Assembly (NCBI RefSeq): GCF_014898815.1
Contig: NW_026515445.1
Span: 310,001-374,000, forward strand
From: Panonychus citri
Lineage: Eukaryota > Arthropoda > Arachnida > Trombidiformes > Tetranychidae
Reading direction: 5' to 3'
DNA length: 64,000 bases
How positions within the stretch are numbered: position 1 is the stretch's first letter; each line of letters starts with the position of its first letter. Positions 12,213 through 23,933 of the stretch are shown here, piece after piece. The notes under the pieces are model-generated. The model did not search any database, was not told where the DNA came from, and saw only the letters and a list, made by a program, of their open reading frames with translations. The translations under genes were made by a program, and so were the position numbers.

Positions 12213-13102
12213 ATGTATCGATCGAGATTAAATCGTTTGGTGAATTATTCGTATCGAAGTTTATTTAGCTCATCGGTTGATTGCTCAGTTGATTCGATAC
12301 AATCAAATCATCTTCTTGTTTCTACTAAATCATCTACTGTGATTAAAAGTGTTCGTGGTTTACATTTGGTGCCGATTGTTGTTGAGCAAACTGGAACTGG
12401 TGAGAGAAGTTATGACATTTATTCTAGACTATTAAAGGAAAGGATCATTTGTCTCATGGGAGCGATAAATGATGATACAGCTTCATTAACTGTGGCTCAA
12501 TTGTTATTCTTACAATCAGAGAGCAGTAAAAAACCAATCCATATGTATATTAATAGTCCAGGAGGTGAAGTTCCGGCTGGAATGGCCATTTATGATACTA
12601 TGCAATACATTTTACCTCCAATTGCAACTTGGTGTGTTGGTAAGTAAGATAAACTTTCCCATTGATGTTTATTGTTTATATACTAATTAATATTTATTTT
12701 TCATTCTATCCTTATGATGTAATTACTTTAGGTCAATGTTGTTCGATGGCCAGTTTACTTTTAACTAGTGGAACTCCTGGGATGAGACATTCTCTTCCTC
12801 ATTCAAGAATAATGGTTCACCAGCCTCATGGATCAGCTCGAGGCCAAACAACTGATATGATTATATTAGCTGAAGAAATGAATAAAATTAAGAAAATGCT
12901 TAATGGTTTATACTCAAGACATACAGGAAAACCGATTGAAGAGATTCAGGAGATGCTCGAAAGGGATAAATTCATGTCCCCTGAAGAAGCCATTGAATTT
13001 GGACTAATCGATTCCGTCCTTTCTCATCCTCGCACATCCAACAATCCACAACAAGATCAACCCCAACAACCCCAACAACAACCGGAATCACCTCAACAGT
13101 AA
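12213..13102 (+). CDS. ClpP: Mitochondrial ATP-dependent Clp protease proteolytic subunit
   Basis: Two exons, 12213-12639 and 12732-13102, joined across a 92-nt GTAAGT...TTTAG intron that splits a glycine codon; 265 residues. The first 20 residues (MYRSRLNRLVNYSYRSLFSS) are Arg/Ser-rich and lack acidic residues, as expected of a mitochondrial presequence. The body is a full ClpP fold. The catalytic triad is Ser147 (in GQCCSMAS), His172 (in SRIMVHQPHG) and Asp221 (in LERDKFMSPEEA), with the same spacing as bacterial ClpP. The conserved MYINSPGG strand is present. The C-terminus is a Pro/Gln-rich tail. ClpP forms a heptameric-ring serine peptidase that degrades matrix proteins fed by ClpX. Two cysteines occupy the positions just before the nucleophile, where many ClpPs have alanines. 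Confidence 0.97.
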
Positions 13103-13243
13103 ACAATCAAAAGACATTAGAAAATCAAACAATTAGTACCAATAACCATGCCAATCAATTGATGGATCACAAAGACAATCGAAATTTTCTCCCTCAATTA
13201 AATGGAAATCACCTGAAAAAGAAAGGAAAAGGAGAGAAGTAAA

Positions 13244-13278
13244 AATAAAGGGAAACCTTTAAAAAGATTTTCAATAAA
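13244..13278 (+). terminator. Candidate polyadenylation signals of ClpP
   Basis: AATAAA occurs at 13244-13249 and again at 13273-13278, 140-175 nt after the ClpP stop codon. Either could direct 3'-end cleavage. Confidence 0.5.
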
Positions 13279-15081
13279 ACAACAAATTGAAGTAAAAGGT
13301 TACAACTGAATGGAAAATGATGAAAGTGGAGATAATCATGATAATGATATTAATCAAATGTGACACACAAGGCAACAGGAAATCAGTGAAAAGTAAATTT
13401 AATTAAGATCATGAAAGTTTGAAGACCTGATTCTTGTCGGTTATCTTATCATCATAGCAACACACAAATTACCGGAAATTGATGATAATTATTCAGCGTC
13501 ATCTTCATAATTTTGCTCCTCACCATCACCAAGTCAACAAAGAGTCACCAACATGATCACGATCATCATCATCATCGTCTCTCTATCAACATATTCCTTA
13601 TATATTAATTAGGCAACAACAACATGATCCACACCGATTGGCGGAAAAAAATCAAGTTACAATTAAGTTAACTGTTAAGTTTTTCGTGTCATGTTTAGTA
13701 TTTAACAATTTTTATCGAAAAAAGAAAAACTCAATTCAATGTAATTAATCATAATCGGAGAAAACAAATTAATACAAAGGGAAAAGTGATTACAATTGTT
13801 ATGGACAGAAAAAAAGAATCAATTAATTTGATTTTACTTCGTTAATGGTTAATTATAATTAAAAAAATCTCCATCATGGTCCCAACAAAATTCGTTGGGT
13901 GGAAAAGCAAAGAACGAAAAAAAAGTTTTCCAACTTAAATTTCGAGAAGAAGAAAAAAAAATTAAAATTATCAATGGATTGTTTTGTTTCTCTTATTGTG
14001 GCAACAATATAATTAACAATGATTTCATTTATCTTTTAATTATGACAATTATCTGGTTAATAGTAATAATATAATAATAATCGTTAGCCTTTGGTGTTTA
14101 CAAAAAGGAGCAAGAAAAAGGAAACGGAAAAAGTGGATCTTCCTGATGGACAAACAAACCAAAAGAATACAATTCAATTAATCTAATCAAGACAATTAAA
14201 GGAGAAAACAAATGAAATAATTCAAATGATCAAAATTTAAACAATCAAATTAGTGGGAAAACCTGAAACTCTTGCCTCCAAAAAGTGTTAATCAATAAGA
14301 TCTACAAACATTTCTAATCAAAATCAATTAATCAATTGACGAAAATTTTTTTTGTACCTTCTTTCAATTAGTTTTGGTTACACATCTATAATCGTTACAA
14401 TTACAATTACAATTAGTTAAATTGTGATAATGTTGCGTTAATATTATAAATGAGTAGCCACGACAACAAATTTGATTATTTAGCAATCAAAGGGTTAATA
14501 TTATCCCTTTTTTGTTTGTTTACATTGATTAATTGATTTCGATTGCAATCAAAATAACACACGAATCTATTTTTTCATCTGATAATCCAAAAGAATATAA
14601 TTCAAAATCTTAATTATCTTGATTAATCTCTTCCTCTTCTTCTTGCACCATTTTCCTCTTGAGAATCACTCATTAATGTTTTTCTTTTAATCATCATAAT
14701 CAAATGAAAACTTCTTGTTGGTAAAATTAATACAATAATTAATTCAAAATGATTCTGATGATGGTAATCATGGTAAAAGATGTAATATTTGGTGTTAGGT
14801 GTGTATGTGTATTTGTGTGTATGTTTAAGGTGAATGTGTTTTTATGTATGCATTTTGTTTATGTAATGTTATCATATAAGTTTGTGTTTATGTTGATTTG
14901 ATTTTGTTTTTTTTCAATTGTTTTCTTGTTTTGTTTTGTTTGTTTTTTCAGGTAAATCGAGAGAGAGAGAGAGAGAAAATTGATAAAATGTTGATTTTGT
15001 AGAGATGATGATATAATATATAAAGAAAAGAGAGAAGAAGATGAAAGATGATGAAAGAAGAAAAAAACTAAAGGCTTCAAG
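13279..15081. other. Spacer between convergent ClpP and UBE2H 3' ends
   Basis: AT-rich DNA that probably holds the UBE2H 3' UTR on its right side. A short (GA)n run lies at 14961-14976. No gene is recognised. Confidence 0.5.
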
Positions 15082-16864
15082 TTATAATTCCATATCTTTT
15101 GTTTCGTCATCAGAGAAATCGCTCATCGAACTTTCCTCTGACGATGATTCTTTGTCTTGTTGTTCTTTCAACGCTTCTTCGGTTGCGTATTTTTTAACAT
15201 AATCTAGAATATCATCAAGGAGAGACAAACACATAAATCATAATAACAATAATTAAAAGGTAAGAAAATCATAAGAAGGGGATTTAAGAGTAACAATTAA
15301 GAAGTGAATTAGAGAAAGAGGTAAGTGAAAAAGGAGAGAGATTGTTTTTTTTTTGGTAAAATGAAGGATGATGATGGGGCCCAGAAAATTGTATAAAGAC
15401 CAAGCCAAGAGATGGATAGTTCCGTTTGAGTTGTAAAGGGTTTTCCAGAGCATGTTGATTGTTGATGATGGTTAAGATGAGTTGATTTTTGTTGTTTGGG
15501 AGAGTAAAAAAAATCAGGTTAAATTGTTGGTTGGTAATACGATGACAAGCATTACAAGCCAATCAGTTGATTGTGATGAGTGTGTGAGTAGGCCCAAGAG
15601 AATTAAAATGAAAGGGAAATCATCATGAAAATTGTTGAAAAATCATGTTGAATGTGAATCATTGTGATGTTTAAGAACAAAAAAAAATTGAATTGTTAGC
15701 GATAATAAAGAAAACAACAATAACAATAATAATCAAGTTGATAAATGAATGGTCAAGATCCAAGAGGAGATTGTTTGTGAGTAGATGACCAAAAGAAAAA
15801 TATAAAAGAGAAAAGAAAAAAAAATTATTAGTAAAGTATGAATTATATTCAAGGTATACAAGAACGATAATGAGATGTTCAAGTAAAAGAGAACGAAAAA
15901 AGTACATTTTCGAAAAGAAAAAAGTTTCTAAAGTCATCTTTTCTTCTTCTTCTCATCTTCGTCTTCATATTCTTTGAAAGTATAACAAAGTTATATTAAT
16001 AATAGTAATAATCTCATCATCATCAACACAATAATGACGATGATAATAGGTACATGTATCTATGGAAAAGTGAAATTCAGTCTCCCATGTTTCCGTAGAG
16101 CCCATTAAAAACTATCCATCGCTTTTCCTTGTAACTTAAATACACCTTCTTGAGAAACTTTAAGCACACTCTTGGCCCACCCTCTCCGCCTCCTTTTTGC
16201 AACACCTCTTAAAATAATCAAGGACTAAAGTGTATTAATATAATGTTATATATATACACACAATATAATATACCCGGAGGGTGGAAAAATGATAATCAAG
16301 CGAAGAGAGAGAAAACAAATCAAAGTAACAGCAAGAAAATGAGGGTTCCCCATACAAATCCTGACCCATCTTAAGATGATGAGGATGAGGATGACGATGA
16401 TGAAGAGGAGAGTAAGTTAAAGAGAAAGAGAAAAGGAAGTTGAAACGAAAAAGATGAAGCAAGATGAAGGAAGGGCAAAAAAAAAGATGAAGATAAACGA
16501 AAACGATGATGAGAAGTTAAAGTAATCATCTTATAATTGAGATGATATTAAATTCATGAAACATTATGTTTCCAAGTAAACTACAGATAATTATAATTAT
16601 CGTTGTGATATAATAGGAGAAGTTGACAAAAAAAAATATCACAAGATTACCAGTGAATTGGATACATGATGATCATGGCAAAAATTGAGATGATTAACAA
16701 TCAATTGTCAACAATAAATAATCATTTAAAAGTAGAAACTTTTCAAAGGCTATTAAACCTTAATCATGAGGATAATGATTGAATTTAAATGCCAAGGAAC
16801 ATGAAATTCCAAGTGAATAAATAATTCAATCATGATCTCGAGTGCATCGTACGGATGTACATGT

Positions 16865-16916
<52 letters not shown>

Positions 16917-19173
16917 GTAATCAATAATCCTTCATCTTTTTAAAATCGATTATCAGCTGATTTTCAATAAACAATCATGAAGGTAACACAGTATCAGAAA
17001 AATGAAGCAAAAAGTATGTATCTCCCTCTCTGATCATATTGTTGGGTGGTTATGGTGAAAATCATGATAGAATGCAAAGAAAAGTATCAGTTTGAAGAGG
17101 AAAAATGTTCAGAATGTTGAGTAACAATGGAATAGGCAAACTCAGTTAATTGTGACTCTTTTTTTGCCTTTTCATGTAACAGAGACAGTAACCTAGTTTT
17201 CGTGGTTCCTTTTGCTTCCCATTTCTTCAGTTCGATCTTCTTATCATCCATCTTCTTTCCCTTTCTTTACTCTATCTCTCTCTCTATGGAAGGTGAAGTA
17301 CATTCAGGTCAGAATAGAATTGGTTACGTCAAGAGAAGAGGAAAAGATGATGTGATGAAGAATCAAAGGATTTCCTTGTGAAAGAAACTGAATTAATTCT
17401 TGATTATTTTTCTATTCCTTTTTTTCAAGAGTATCGATTGAATGTCGCTCATCATTTTAACAATTGAATAGAGAGAAAAATAATCACAATCAGTTATCGA
17501 AGAGAAAAAATAAATAATCATCCTAATCAATGAATTCCAATGTAATTAAGTCTCTCTACTATTCTGGTTATAAATTAATTTTGTCAAATACTATCATTGA
17601 TAATCAAAAATGATCATCAATTGATTGAGAAAATAGAGTTGAATTGTTATTATGAAAAATGAAAATGAAAAATAGTAATCAAATTAACTAGAATAATGAA
17701 AATTGTGATCCATATTAACTAGAGTAATTGAGATTAACTATTTAAGTGATCAAAATTAATAATAATTAATTGTTGAAACTTCCGTTTATTTCATCATCTC
17801 AGTGACCTCATAATACTTTCATGTGAATGTTGATACGAAAAATGAATCAACTCATCAACTAATCAATAAATTGTTATTTAGGTTTACCAGTACACACAAA
17901 TTTCACGTTAATTTTGGTAATAATTTAATTTGATTGTGCAACAAATTGCAATCGGTTTAATACAATTTTTATTATCCATTTGATTACTATGATAATGATA
18001 TTAATAAGGTAGTTCAATGTTGATTGTTGATTAAATCCAGGTAATGATAATGACGAGAAATAGGTTAGACTCTTCCGGTGTGTTAATCATCATAAATTTA
18101 TGATAATATGATATGATTAACATGATATGATTGTTTTTTATGTATATTATTTGCTTCTTGATTGTTGTTAACAACAATCAAAAGTTAATTTAGATTTGTT
18201 GCATTTCAATCATCTCCTGAAGGTAATTGACTATTGATTGGTTAGTATTGTATTTGGTTAACAGTTTTGATTCATTGTCAACCAATCAACAATTAACTAA
18301 ATTACTGTTATTGTTAACGACCTTTTTTTTTAAATTGCAAACAGTTAAAGGTTGATCAATGTGACAGACAAAATTTAATGTCAAAAGTTAATCATCATCA
18401 TAAGATTTAAATGATTTATTAAATCAAAATCAAGACTTTCTGATGCAATCACAATCATCGTAACAATTTTTGATTAATCATTACAAATTGGAAATCATTT
18501 AATGTCATTTAACAATTGAGTCAATCTGTCATCTTCGATCATTGCCCTTGAAACAATTAACTAATTGCGAAACTTGGTTGGATAAAAAAGTAATCATTTC
18601 CAAAAGACTTAACCAGCCAATTAACAACAATTTAATTGTCCATCACAGGTAAGTGAATCAAGAAAAAAACGTCATACAATTAATAAAAAAAGTAACAATG
18701 ATTATAAAGATGATAACGTGATGAAATCAATGAATAAAATCAAATGAAATCATAACAATTAAAAAAAACCTTCAACAATTAAGTGACAATTAAATATTCG
18801 GGGAGAAATGCAAGAGAGAAAGAGAGAGAGAGAGAGAGAGAGTTAATTGTTACTCTAGAAAAGACTAATCATCTAACTAGAATCATGATTAACTTTTCAT
18901 GTTCCATCATAATCTTTGTCAGAATTTTTTTTCCACATGAAAAAGCTTCTATTCAGGAGATAATATTATTATTTATAAGAGAGGAAAATCAATAATTTAT
19001 AAATTGTGTTGATATATTAATTGTAGAAATTGGAAAATTGAAATAAAAGAAAAAAATCTAAATTAATTGTCATTAAATTGATCGATTTTCATAATCAATA
19101 AGGTTGATTTTAACCTATCATCAACTCGTGTTTTCAATTTTAAATCAAACCATTTTAATCACAATTAACAGCA

Positions 19174-19205
<32 letters not shown>

Positions 19206-20581
19206 AATCAAACAATGGATTTAGTTTATTTCACTCAACAGCAATAGACAAAAGTTAATTGTCTTGATTAGGATAATGATCACTGAATGATAAATGGTAA
19301 CAATCTCAAGCCAATTAACTTATGGAAAAATTAACTCGCTAATTAAGATAAAGAGAAAATCAGTTGATTGGACTGAATGGAGATGAACTTTAACAGTGAT
19401 TGTTAAATTAATAGTGATAATCATTATCATTAGAAAAAAAATTAACTAAACAACAGATTAGACAATAAGACAATTAAGGTAAACAATTAAGAAATAGTAA
19501 AAGAGTGATAATTACTTAAAGATAAGTAACTCGTAACTAAATCAGATTAAGTTAAATTATAAACAGTGAAATTAAATTACATTATTGTTAATTGTAATAA
19601 GTTAAACTAACTTTTTAACAGTAACAACAATCAAAAATCATAATAACAAACACATAGAGAGTTAACTGTTAGTAGGTCAAACTGGTCCACCCAAGTTTAG
19701 TATTATGATTTAACTTGAATCCAATTATAATCAAGGTAAATTGTTAAATTATTTGACTGATTGTTGACCAATGTTCAAATTCAACGATTGTGTAAAGTAA
19801 TAGATTAATGTAATTATTTACAATTAATAACAATTCAAGTTAACTCAGCTATGGATTAATGTAGTAAGGAAAAAAAAGGTTTCATTGAAATGAATTATAA
19901 TTAAGATTGAATTATAATGATGGTGAAAAAAATTAAGAATTGATTGTAAAATTAAGGTGAAAGAGATTTAGATTAACAGGAGAAGATTATCAAGAGGTGA
20001 TGACACAGTTTCTATTCAATTTATAAATATAAGAGAATCACCTTTTCTCAAACTAAATCAGTTACGATTAAATTATGTTACCTAATCAACAAACCAAATT
20101 AAGTAGATTGTATATTGAAAGGACTTATTGTTGCATTATAATCAAACTGAAATTCAATTGATTTAGTTGATTGTTTTGGTGTTAAGGTCAACGTGTGGCC
20201 AATAAAACATCATGTTAATCATGTATTTACTTTGGCAAAGCATCATCATCATCTTGAAAACGATTTAGGTCTAAATTTGTTTGCAATTAAGCAGAAAAAA
20301 AAGTTGATTTAACAAACTAAGAAGGTAAAGAGGAGGGTGATTAGTGAAGGTGGTGGTGGGTTTTTGGATACTCAGAGTGGATTGAGCTACAAAAGCGTTA
20401 AACCATGAAAGGTAACAATTGTTTTCACCAAAAAAAGGAACCATTTTTTATAAACTGAGACCAAAAAAGTCCAGGGTAAAAATAAGATTATCAATTGATT
20501 GTTACCTTAATTCTGATATATTTTTAGTATGAATTAAATGTTTCATTTTTGTCAACTTTTGGTTTGAAACTAATTCTAATG

Positions 20582-20616
<35 letters not shown>

Positions 20617-22581
20617 TAATACAATTATCATCATAATCTGAGATGATTAAATATAATCCATTTTAAACACACATAGGGAGACACATGATACATATTGCAA
20701 TCAATAAATTGTCAGAGAGAAAATGAGAAAAAAATATGATTAAGTTTGCAATTTTCAACCATTGATTGATAATGAAACCAAATTGTTAACTTGATTGTCA
20801 AGCTGATTCGTAACAAAACTAATAATATGAAAGGAAAACAAATTGTTTGCTTTGAAAAGCAATAATATTATTGATCGGAACGAGAATCAAATTATTGCTG
20901 TTAACAATTTGATAATTATAATTGTAAGAGTGTGTTGGTTGAGGATGCGATTAAAATTTAATTGTAATTCTAAAAAAATATAATCACGATGAGAAAGAGA
21001 GAGAGAGAAAGAAACAAATTATCAAGTGTATCTACCATTTTTTTTTACAAAGGAGATCGAGAGAGAGAGAGAAAGAAAGAAAGAAAGAAAGGAAAAGAGG
21101 AAGAGATATTGAAGAAAAGCATAGAGAAAAGGCAACAATTCACAATGTAAACAAGTTTCAATCTTCAAGGATGATGAGGAGCTGATGATGAAAGGAAAGG
21201 AAAGAGAAACAAGAAGAAGGTGAAATCAGCTGATACCAATGAACAAGGTTTACGCATCAACATTTAGGTTGATTATTCCTTAGTAACGCGCATAATTTAC
21301 TGATGAGGCCATCATCTATGTTTAGATTGATGTAATTGTGAGTTTTGTTGTTGTTGTTGTTTATATTTACATACATGAGTAAGGAATCAATTGGTTTCTA
21401 ATTGTTGGTAAGACCAATCAAACCTGAGAGAGTGATTACTACCTGAAAGTAACAGTAACTCTACTGTTATGAAAACAAAGGGAGAGAGAGAGAGAGAGAC
21501 CAGATGATTGCGATTGGGGAAATGAAAAACACTCTTACTAAAAAAAGACTTGAACTGTTTTACTTTTGTTTTCCTATAGGAAACTATTGAATACTTTCAA
21601 TGTCAGAATCTAACCTACATTTAGTAACATTATCATTTAATGGTGATGATCATGTTTTCAGATTGATCTAAGTTGTTTTTATTGATTATGAACAAAAAAA
21701 AAGGGGAAATAATTTACCTGCAACTTTCCTAATGTATTCCTCTGGTTTATGGAGGTATAAAGCTGCAGCATCTCCGTTCAGTGGATCAATTGGATTGGGA
21801 TAGGTAAGTAATTGTGGTAAAAATGATTCAAAGATATTGGAGAGATCGTAAAGAGCTGTCCAGGCCTGGTTAATTACGTCCAAACAAACGGTACCAGAGA
21901 CCTCATCGATGTTAGGGTGATATATTTTGTTCATAAATCCAATGGATGGTGATTTAAATGGATACTTTTCCGGTAAATCAACACGAACTTTCCAAACACC
22001 TCCTTCATATGGAGCTGATTATGAAAAGGGAAGAAGGAGAAAAGAGAATGAGAGAGGGAGAGGGAGAGAGAGAGAAAGATGAAACATTAATCCCTAGTAA
22101 ACTTTTGGATCATCAAAAAAAAACATAATAAACTCCAACGATGATGATGATGATGAGTAGTTAATGTTTGTTGGCTAAATAGGAAGAGAATTTTTTTAAA
22201 CTTACTTCCTTTGGGTCCGTAGAATTTAACACAAAATTCATTTAATCCACCAAGGATGGTAACTACATGTTTAGATTCAATTCTATTGCGAGAAAAGAAT
22301 AGAACAAAAAAAAAGAAAAGAGAATAGAATAGAACAAACACAAAAGAGAATAGAATAAATTAATCCATCGATACACAAAACAATTGATTAGCAATAGTGG
22401 TTTTTTTTCTGGTGAGAGGAGAGAGAGAGAGAGAGAAAGGAAGGTGAAGAAGAAGGTGAAAAAAGGATAGAGAGAGAGAGAGAAAAAAAACAAATGATAC
22501 AATTAACATTGGAAAAAAAGATGATTACAATTTAAGGACATCAGTGTCCATTCTTCTTTTGCCTGGACTTGGTGAAGACAT
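15082..22581 (-). CDS. UBE2H: Ubiquitin-conjugating enzyme E2 H
   Basis: Four exons on the minus strand: 22581-22529, 22282-22206, 22014-21718 and 15203-15082. All have GT-AG boundaries and compatible phases; the product is 182 residues (human UBE2H is 183). It begins MSSPSPGKRRMDTDV; a second ATG lies immediately upstream at 22584. The UBC fold is complete: FYGPKGTPYEGG, YPFKSPSIGF, the HPNIDEVSG stretch and active-site Cys87 in TVCLDV. The separate last exon encodes the acidic, Ser-rich tail (SSMSDFSDDE, ending DMEL) that marks UBE2H. The enzyme accepts ubiquitin from E1 as a thioester. In animals it serves the CTLH/GID E3 ligase and can modify histones in vitro. Intron 3 is 6.5 kb, far longer than the other introns here. 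Confidence 0.97.
16867..16913. repeat. (AG)n microsatellite, about 47 bp
   Basis: An uninterrupted AG dinucleotide array inside UBE2H intron 3, one of the longest in the window. Confidence 0.95.
19173..19201. repeat. (AG)n microsatellite
   Basis: An uninterrupted AG array inside UBE2H intron 3. Confidence 0.9.
20585..20612. repeat. (GA)n microsatellite
   Basis: An uninterrupted GA array inside UBE2H intron 3. Confidence 0.9.
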
Positions 22582-22584
22582 CAT

Positions 22585-23933
22585 TATATCAATAACAGGG
22601 TCACAAATGAATGAAAATCAGTTGATATCAGAATGAGAAGATAAATTAACTCACAAAGAGAGAGAAAAAATAAAACACTGAGAGAATAAATAGAGAGAGA
22701 GAGAGAAAAGAAAGAAAAAAAGACAGAGACACAGAAGAGAATAAAATTAACAAGGAAGAAAAAAAATTAGATGTTGGTTTTCACTCTACAACAGAGAGAG
22801 AGAGTAGAGTTTTTTTTTGTTGATTCTGTGATTGTTGTTGTTGTTATGCTGATGGTAATCAAGATCAAGAGGCAGATGATGATGATGTTGTTGTTGTTGA
22901 TGATGATGAGAGTAAAGTAATAACAAAAACAGAGTAAAAGATGAGAGAGAAAGAGAGAGAGAGCAAAACAACTGCAGTTGCTTGTTGATGTTACTGAGAG
23001 TTTACAGTTTCTCTTCCTCTCCTTTGCTTGTCTTCCAACGCAGGCAACGTCATCTGTTGATGAGAAGTTTTTCTTTCTCACTTTTGATTATCTTTTCCAT
23101 TCCAATTACAATTAAGTTAATTGTTTTTCATTCTCTCCTTTAAACTTTTCCACCTTTTTCTCTTTCATTTCGTTTATTGGTCATCACTCTCGATTTCGTT
23201 CTCGACCATTGGTCAGTTTGTATTCTGTTTATAAAGAAAAAGCCAATTTGTTTAATTCACTTTCGGATTGGAGTAAATCATTTCTCGGTTAATTGTATTG
23301 TACTTTCTGTCAATTAACGATTAACTGGATTACGATTGGAATATCAATTTAATCAACAATTTGATCATTTGGTTTTTTCGTCTAATTGGTTAATTTTTTT
23401 ATTCTTTTCTTTCATGTTAATCAGTTTTTTTTGCTTCTTCTATTACTTTCCTATTAATAGATTTTGATGATACAATTAGATTTAATTGTATTCGAATACG
23501 AGAAGAAGATATTAATTTACTAATTGTTACTCTCTTTTCTGTTAATTTGGTTGTTTTTTTTAATTGTCTCTCTTTAGTAGACAACAAAATTGGCCATTTA
23601 ATTTAAACAATTAACGTTCTTGTGTAACGGTTAAATTGTTGATCGCTCGAGGCGAGTTGCTGAGAAATTAACAAATTTTCAATTTAACTAATTGTCGACT
23701 GTTAATTGTAACCAAATTGTAACTGTGTTTGTCTAAATTGCTTTGTTTTCTTTTTTTTTGATTGGGTGATTACAATTTATTTAGTATTAAATGGCAGTTA
23801 GATAATTGTGTTTGTGTGTTGATTGTTGACAATTAAGTTTCACACGAGTTTCAATTTTTATTTGTATAATTTTGTTTGATTGTTGATTAAGTTTGATATA
23901 AGATTTAAGATCATTGAGATTGATTTTCATTGT
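22585..23933. other. Spacer upstream of UBE2H and downstream of the CCDC141-like gene
   Basis: The left part (22585-23080) is rich in GA runs and trinucleotide repeats and is probably the UBE2H 5' UTR and promoter. The right part is AT-rich and contains the 3' UTR of the CCDC141-like gene. TTTATT at 23857-23862 is AATAAA on the minus strand, about 70 nt past that gene's stop. The open frame at 22767-23081 is low-complexity and not convincing. Confidence 0.5.
23857..23862 (-). terminator. Candidate polyadenylation signal of the CCDC141-like gene
   Basis: AATAAA on the minus strand, about 70 nt downstream of the stop codon at 23934. Confidence 0.5.

Larger units (their letters stand above)
15204..21717 (-). 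other. 6.5-kb intron 3 of UBE2H, microsatellite-rich
   Basis: The sequence between the UBC-core exon and the acidic-tail exon holds no recognisable gene on either strand. It carries many (GA)n runs on the plus strand (CT in the transcript), including 16867-16913, 18812-18842, 19173-19201, 20585-20612, 21058-21080 and 21483-21500. The open frames at 15253-15562 and 15671-15937 look like chance translation of AT-rich DNA. Confidence 0.8.

Noticed and set aside
16867..16913. Regular repeats considered as a CRISPR-like array
   Set aside because: Plain dinucleotide microsatellite without spacers in a eukaryotic intron.
22767..23081. Minus-strand frames with Ser/Leu and His/Asn runs
   Set aside because: They follow CT and trinucleotide repeats in the UBE2H 5' region.
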